Below are positions 34,090-38,314 of a stretch of 38,314 bases of DNA, in pieces (positions within the stretch are counted from its first letter, which is position 1; the number at the start of each line of letters is the position of its first letter). Below the pieces are notes generated by a model. It was not told the origin of the DNA and did not search any database. It was given only the letters and a program-made list of their open reading frames with translations. A program made the position numbers and the translations under genes. The stretch lies in assembly GCA_944391005.1 (NCBI GenBank), contig CALXSB010000156.1, forward strand, positions 1-38,314. Direction: 5' to 3'. This stretch comes from an uncultured Rickettsiales bacterium (GTDB taxonomy: Bacteria; Pseudomonadota; Alphaproteobacteria; Rickettsiales; UBA1997).

Positions 34090-35168
34090 TACAATACATC
34101 CTCAAAGTGATTTTCTTTAATTTTTTCAATTATTTTTTTGACATTTTGTGATTTATCTTTCTTCATAATTAAAATTGTATCTTTTTCCTCAATAATAACT
34201 AGATCGTCAACATCAGAACAGCAAATTAATTTTTTAGAAGATCTTATAAGACAATTTTCGGTGTTATTTAAAATAGCATGACCAGAAACTATATTATTAT
34301 CACCTGTCTTATTTGCATTTATATCATAAAGAGACTTAAAGCTGCCTAAATCACTCCATACTATATTCATTGAAACGACAACCAATTCATTAGAAGTCAA
34401 ATTTTCAATGATTGCATAATCTATGGATATTTCCTCCGACTGTTCAAATAATTCTTTGTTTAAGTATAGTTTGTTATCTTTAATTTCGGAGTTTGAAATC
34501 GTGTTTTCTATATTTTCATACAGCTTATTTTGAAATTTTTTGAAAAGATTTCTCATGGTTGATACTTTGCACATAAAAATGCCGGCATTCCATAAATAAT
34601 TGCCTGCATTTAAAAACTCAATTGCTTTTTCAAGCTGAGGTTTTTCAACAAAGCGATCTACAGAATAACTGTCATCTTTTATTTTTTTATCTAATTTAAT
34701 GTATCCATATCCAACTTCTGGATATAATGGTTTAATGCCGAAGCATATAATTTTATCATCTCTAGCAATAGCCTCGCCTTCTTCTAAATATGATTGAAAA
34801 TTATGAACGTCATTTATATAGGCGTCTGAAGCTATAAAAACAACAATTTCATCATCTCTTCCCTGCCTATGCAAATATTCTATAACAGCAGCAATTGCAG
34901 GTGCTGTATTTTTAGCTTTTGGTTCTAAAACAACAGTAGATTTTGATATTCTATTCTTTTTTAATTCTTTATCAATCAATGTTTCATGATTTATATTGCC
35001 TAATATAATCGGCCTAGAAAAAACCTTTTTATCCTTAAATCTTTTTATAGTTTGTGTAAACATTGTTTCACCATCTATAAACTCAATAAATTGTTTAGGT
35101 TTTGCTTTTCTAGACATTGGCCAAAGCCTTGTCCCATTGCCACCGGACAATATTATAGGAGTAATCAT
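34089..35168 (-). CDS. manC: Mannose-1-phosphate guanylyltransferase
   Basis: A 359-residue short-form enzyme. Nucleotidyltransferase signature SGGNGTRLWPMSRKAKPKQF (8-27), then FVEKP, a GNYLWNAGIF motif and SIDYAIIE near the active site, with a final DDLVIIEEKDTILIMKK segment. It makes GDP-mannose from mannose-1-phosphate and GTP. The C-terminal phosphomannose isomerase domain of long-form ManC/AlgA is absent, and no phosphomannomutase is present, so mannose-1-phosphate must come from the chromosome. First gene of the glycan operon, 32 bp downstream of a promoter-like sequence. Confidence 0.9.
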   Translation of the reverse strand: MITPIILSGGNGTRLWPMSRKAKPKQFIEFIDGETMFTQTIKRFKDKKVFSRPIILGNINHETLIDKELKKNRISKSTVVLEPKAKNTAPAIAAVIEYLHRQGRDDEIVVFIASDAYINDVHNFQSYLEEGEAIARDDKIICFGIKPLYPEVGYGYIKLDKKIKDDSYSVDRFVEKPQLEKAIEFLNAGNYLWNAGIFMCKVSTMRNLFKKFQNKLYENIENTISNSEIKDNKLYLNKELFEQSEEISIDYAIIENLTSNELVVVSMNIVWSDLGSFKSLYDINANKTGDNNIVSGHAILNNTENCLIRSSKKLICCSDVDDLVIIEEKDTILIMKKDKSQNVKKIIEKIKENHFEDVL

Positions 35169-35199
35169 ATTAATAAATATATGTTATTTTTCTGTCTGT

Positions 35200-35228
35200 A
35201 AAATATAAATATTTTTTATAAAAAACAA
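35200..35228 (-). promoter_or_regulatory. Promoter of the glycan operon
   Basis: On the minus strand TTGTTT (35228-35223) and TATTTT (35205-35200) are 17 bp apart, 32 bp before the manC start. It is the only sizeable non-coding space before the 13-gene operon. The match is moderate and the sequence AT-rich, so the call rests partly on position. Confidence 0.4.
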
Positions 35229-35258
35229 GTCATTTTTGTCATACTAAAAAAATAGTAA

Positions 35259-35807
35259 TCAAAATTTTATCATTTTATAAAAAGTAGCCCTGCAAACTCC
35301 AAGTTGCTTTGTTATAGTATTAATATCTATATCTTTATTTTTATAAAGTGATTTAGCCATTTTTATTTTTTCTTCACTCATTACAGTAGGTCTTCCGCCA
35401 TTCTTACCTCTAGCCCTTGCAGACTCAAGACCTGCTTTTGTTCTTTCTCTTATTATGTTTCTCTCAAACTCAGCAAATGCACCAGATATGTGAAACATAA
35501 GCTTGCCTGTTGGAGTAGAAGTATCCAAATTTTCAGTAATAGATTTAAAATTAACTTTTTTATCTTGAAAAATATTAATAAGATTAATTAAATCTTTCAG
35601 ACTTCTGCCTAATCTATCCAGCCTATAAACAACTACCGTATCCCCTTCTCTAATATATTCCAACATTTCATTTAATTGTTTTCTTTCTGCTTTACTTCCA
35701 CTTATTATATCAGAATATATTTTTTCACAACCGTATTGCTTCAGTTTATCTATTTGACTGTCCAATGATTGATCATTTGTTGAAACTCTACTATAACCGA
35801 TTAACAT
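35259..35807 (-). CDS. Serine recombinase (resolvase/invertase family)
   Basis: A 182-residue protein of full small-serine-recombinase length. The catalytic serine is S9 in GYSRVSTNDQSLDSQ. The arginine cluster is YRLDRLGRSLKDL, then a long E-helix with GKLMFHISGAFAEFERNIIRERT, and a C-terminal helix-turn-helix (INTITKQLGVCRATFYKMI). It could resolve plasmid multimers or invert a DNA segment. No pair of crossover sites was recognised. Just upstream (12 bp) lies the fic gene on the same strand. Confidence 0.9.
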   Translation of the reverse strand: MLIGYSRVSTNDQSLDSQIDKLKQYGCEKIYSDIISGSKAERKQLNEMLEYIREGDTVVVYRLDRLGRSLKDLINLINIFQDKKVNFKSITENLDTSTPTGKLMFHISGAFAEFERNIIRERTKAGLESARARGKNGGRPTVMSEEKIKMAKSLYKNKDIDINTITKQLGVCRATFYKMIKF

Positions 35808-35819
35808 ATTATCCCTTTA

Positions 35820-36896
35820 CTAATTTAAATTTGTTGTAATATTGCTATAATTTTCATTTTTGTTATACCAAGCACCTTTTGTTGTGCCATGCTTTATAAT
35901 ATAACCCTTATCTGCCAACATTTTAACAGATTTTTTTGCTGTGTTTATATTAATGCCCAATTTTTTTACAACATCATTTATTGTAATATTATTTTGAATT
36001 TCAAACAGTTGTAAAATATTGTTTGCAGTTTCTGGCAAAACTATCTCATTTTCTTTCGGCAATTTATTTTGTAAATTTCTTTTTTGTTGTAAAAGCGTTT
36101 TTAAAAAGAATATTAGCCAAGGTTTATAATTTACATTAGCTGTTTTTAATGTTTTTTGCGTCTCTCTTAATGTTCTATAATATTCGCCTTTATTTAGCTC
36201 AATGATTGATTCAAGAGAACTATATGGCATATATGTATAACCACTTTTTAACAATAAAAGATTGGTTAAAATTCTTGATATTCTGCCGTTTCCATCTTGA
36301 AATGGGTGAATGGCTAAAAACTCAACAATAAATATGCCTATAACAATAATTGGATGTATTATCTTTTCTTTCAAAGAGTTTCTGGTCCAAGAGACAAGTT
36401 CCTCCATTTTAAATGGAGTTTCAAACGGAGTTGCTGTTTCAAATACTATCCCAACTTCTTTATTATTTTCATCAAAAGCCATAACACTATTTGATAGCTT
36501 TTTATAATCACCCCTATGTCTCTCGTCCTTAGTTGTATGTTGCAATAGTATTTTGTGTATTTGTTTAATATAGTTTTCAGTTATTGGAATATCATTATAA
36601 TTATCAAAAATAAAATTCATTACATCAGCATACCCAATAACTTCCTGTTCATCTCTTGTGTAAAAAGAATTTTTATTCAATTGAGACAACACTTTATCAA
36701 TTTCTCTATCAGTTAATTTATTCCCCTCTATACGATTTGAAGAACCTATACTTTCTATTGTAGTAATTTTTTTAAGTGGCTTTAATCTGTTGGCAGCTAT
36801 TTTATCAATAGTATTCCAAGCACCTTTAAAATTATCAATTTCAGCTATTATTGATAACATATCAATAGTTATCTCAATATCATTTATATTAATCAT
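35820..36896 (-). CDS. Fic-family AMPylase-like protein with wHTH tail
   Basis: A 358-residue protein. The N-terminal Fic_N region includes the self-inhibitory motif S53-N-R-I-E57-G. The Fic core has the full catalytic motif HPFQDGNGRISR (197-208), and the flap region is near GIVFETATPFETPFKMEEL. A C-terminal winged helix (about 290-345, ITINDVVKKLGININTAKKSVKMLADKGYI) could bind DNA. The intact catalytic His and the inhibitory Glu predict an active but self-restrained (class II) enzyme that transfers AMP to itself or a target protein. A tract of phased repeats directly upstream suggests autoregulation. Confidence 0.9.
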   Translation of the reverse strand: MININDIEITIDMLSIIAEIDNFKGAWNTIDKIAANRLKPLKKITTIESIGSSNRIEGNKLTDREIDKVLSQLNKNSFYTRDEQEVIGYADVMNFIFDNYNDIPITENYIKQIHKILLQHTTKDERHRGDYKKLSNSVMAFDENNKEVGIVFETATPFETPFKMEELVSWTRNSLKEKIIHPIIVIGIFIVEFLAIHPFQDGNGRISRILTNLLLLKSGYTYMPYSSLESIIELNKGEYYRTLRETQKTLKTANVNYKPWLIFFLKTLLQQKRNLQNKLPKENEIVLPETANNILQLFEIQNNITINDVVKKLGININTAKKSVKMLADKGYIIKHGTTKGAWYNKNENYSNITTNLN

Positions 36897-36911
36897 ATTT
36901 AATATTTTTAT

Positions 36912-36997
36912 ATTACCTAATTATTACCTAATATTATCCAATAATTTTAAAAAATCAAGAATCTTTACCCGATTACTATCCAATAATAGCCAATATA
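36912..36997. promoter_or_regulatory. Phased repeats upstream of fic (operator)
   Basis: Six copies of a TTAYCYAATWA-like unit lie in two groups of three: CC dinucleotides at 36916, 36927 and 36938 (11-bp steps), then near 36968, 36980 and 36990 (12 and 10 bp). The groups are about three helical turns apart. All would face the same side of the DNA, as expected for a cooperatively bound operator, and they lie just upstream of the fic start. Confidence 0.55.
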
Positions 36998-37034
36998 AGA
37001 AAAACTAAATCCGTATTTTTCATAGTCAATATAA

Positions 37035-37670
37035 TTATTTTTTAGAATTTTCAATTTCTATTTTAGCCCTAAAAATTCCAAGATTAATCTCAAGAGTAGT
37101 TTTGACTTTTTTATCATTATCCGGTGTTATATTTTGTAGTAAAAGTTGACTTAGTCTATTTCCGGCCTCATTTAAATAAATGCCCATATTGTCTTCCGTT
37201 TTACTATCCGCTGCTTTATCTAGATTATAAGCAACTTCTCTTAACTCAGTAAAAGCGTCTATAATTTGTATAGTCATTTTAGTCGCAATTTCCCCTTTTA
37301 GTATGGTGGCAAGCATATACAAGCCCTGTTCTGTGAAAGCCTTTATACTTGCCGTTGAATGTTTTAAACTATTAAACCGATCAAAATTTTTGATCAGTTC
37401 ATTTTTTATTGACTTATCAAGTTCTATAATATATCTATCTGGGAATTTTTCTGGATTATTCTTAATCGCTTGATTAATTTCTCTAGTTTCAACTCCATAT
37501 ATTTCCGCAACATCTCTATCAATTATAACTAATTTATCTTTTACTTTTATAATTTTATCCTTTATAAATTGATTGGTTAAAGTGGTCGTATTGTCCGCTT
37601 CTGTTAGTTTAACAATTTTATTTGTTTCAACTTCCTTAATTATTTCCCTCTTATTCATTATATAAATCAT
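37035..37670 (-). CDS. ORF6N-domain protein
   Basis: A 211-residue protein. Residues about 30-130 match the ORF6N domain found in phage and plasmid regulators: KDKLVIIDRDVAEIYGVETREINQAIKNNPEKFP, then KAFTEQGLYMLATILKGEIA and IQIIDAFTELRE. The C-terminal part has a helical stretch. The domain is thought to bind DNA, often fused to KilA-C or similar partners; the exact role is unknown. An A+T-rich region with three TTTATAAAC copies lies upstream. The start could also be M5 (MNKREI). Confidence 0.85.
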   Translation of the reverse strand: MIYIMNKREIIKEVETNKIVKLTEADNTTTLTNQFIKDKIIKVKDKLVIIDRDVAEIYGVETREINQAIKNNPEKFPDRYIIELDKSIKNELIKNFDRFNSLKHSTASIKAFTEQGLYMLATILKGEIATKMTIQIIDAFTELREVAYNLDKAADSKTEDNMGIYLNEAGNRLSQLLLQNITPDNDKKVKTTLEINLGIFRAKIEIENSKK

Positions 37671-38035
37671 AAATACTTTGTTATATGAAAAAAGAGTAAG
37701 AAATTATTTTAATATTTAACAAAAAGTTTAAAAAATATAAAATATAAGTATTTTATAAACTTTATTTTATAGATAAGTTTATAAACTAATTTTATAAACA
37801 AAATAATGGATTTTTAAAATTTTGTTTTTAGTTTAAAAAACGTCCGTTTTTTATATTCAATATTTAGCTTTTATAGTTTAATAATTTAATACTTTTATAG
37901 TATTATAATATAAAATTATAATAATTTTATTATTAATTGATTAAAACTAAGAGAAATAATTAGAAATATTTAAGTTTTCTTATTTTTTAATTGCCAACTC
38001 TTTATTTTGAAAAAGCTATTCAAATTTTTTAAAAG

Positions 38036-38062
38036 AACTATGAACGTAAACCTATAGTTTTT
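38036..38062 (-). repeat. Inverted copy of the origin iteron
   Basis: AACTATGAACGTAAACCTAT followed by AGTTTTT is the exact reverse complement of the element at 17011-17035. It is the only copy found outside the origin, about 20 kb away by the direct path. Confidence 0.65.
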
Positions 38063-38161
38063 ATTTTTAACTTGCTAAATTTATGTTATTTATAATTCTT
38101 TATAGAAATCTCATTATATTAAAAATAAATTAATTATACATTACATTATAACCACCCCCAC

Positions 38162-38184
38162 AACCCCCCTAAAAGGGGGTTTTC
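38162..38184 (+). terminator. GC-rich hairpin terminator
   Basis: AACCCCC (38162-38168) pairs with GGGGGTT (38175-38181) around a 6-nt loop, followed by a short T-run. No coding gene ends next to it on this strand. Confidence 0.5.
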
Positions 38185-38200
38185 TCAATGCAACCATAAT

Positions 38201-38240
38201 CCACTAGCTAGGCTAGTGGTTCACAAAAGCGAAGCTTTTG
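38201..38240. repeat. Paired hairpins near the right end
   Basis: A perfect 8-bp stem with a 3-nt loop (CCACTAGC/GCTAGTGG, 38201-38219) has the same shape as the one at 99-117. It is followed by CAAAAGC/GCTTTTG around GAA (about 38224-38240). Possible IS200/IS605-type end or dispersed palindromic element. Confidence 0.45.
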
Positions 38241-38314
38241 CAACACTACCAGCGGAGCTTATCATTTAATATTAATAAATTATGAACAGAACTATTGGGT
38301 TAATTTAATATATA

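Larger units (their letters stand above)
37671..38314. other. Non-coding right end with repeats and hairpins
   Basis: 644 bp without a gene. It contains three TTTATAAAC copies (37752-37799, possibly the ORF6N operator), one inverted iteron (38036-38062), a GC-rich terminator (38162-38184) and two further hairpins (38201-38240). The rest is A/T sequence without visible order. Confidence 0.5.

Noticed and set aside
1..38314. tRNA, rRNA or riboswitch genes
   Set aside because: No cloverleaf with a conserved TTC-arm, no rRNA sequence and no recognised riboswitch core was seen.

Overview
This is an extremely AT-rich, plasmid-like window. It carries its own replication and partition block (ParA, a small basic ribbon-helix-helix-like protein, and an initiator with a DnaA-N-like C-terminal domain), iteron-like repeats, a MobF relaxase/helicase with a candidate oriT, and a large accessory load. 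There are no rRNA, tRNA, ribosomal-protein or type IV secretion genes, so the replicon looks mobilizable rather than self-transmissible. The host is probably an AT-rich alphaproteobacterium (gut or host-associated lineage, or Rickettsiales-like). Evidence for this is the DUF2793-type phage/GTA protein, the DnaA-N-tailed initiator and a TraA/TrwC-type relaxase. A Brachyspira-like spirochaete, which can also carry ~36 kb glycan plasmids, is an alternative that sequence reading alone cannot exclude.

Layout. 1-750: hairpin-rich, non-coding, with an IS200/IS605-like end and a candidate oriT. 755-6725: mobilization block (RHH accessory protein, relaxase, small unknown protein) with an OmpA-type lipoprotein and a DUF1016 nuclease. 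6666-7075: an internally deleted IS1-like transposase. 7114-15440: the most interesting part, an island of very low G+C with a candidate 23-codon peptide gene, a MccB-like ThiF adenylating enzyme, a fold-III PLP decarboxylase, a fold-I PLP enzyme, a peptide-binding-protein homologue without a signal peptide, a PEP-synthase-like phosphotransferase with an unrecognised C-terminal domain, and a decayed EamA exporter. 15523-16839: an AAA_14/DUF4143 ATPase. 16840-20374: origin, partition and initiator. 20456-21815: a phage tail-fibre-like pair. 21823-35168: a 13-gene minus-strand surface glycan operon. 35259-37670: serine recombinase, Fic protein and ORF6N protein. 37671-38314: non-coding, with an inverted iteron and more hairpins.

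How the genes work together. The glycan operon begins with ManC, a GT4 glycosyltransferase, Gmd and a perosamine-synthase-like aminotransferase, which together predict GDP-perosamine. A PglD/PerB-like acyltransferase could acylate it, and two more glycosyltransferases, two WavE proteins and an FkbM methyltransferase would build and decorate a surface polysaccharide. A HAD-nucleotidyltransferase fusion, a cupin and a GDPD-like enzyme form an additional substituent module. One WavE gene has a G9 tract, a likely phase-variation switch. The 7.1-15.4 kb island looks like a microcin-C-type nucleotide-peptide pathway, or a relative of it. MccB-like adenylation plus an MccE-N-like decarboxylase is the key pairing, but the product, the precursor and the export route are inferred, and the only exporter seen is broken.
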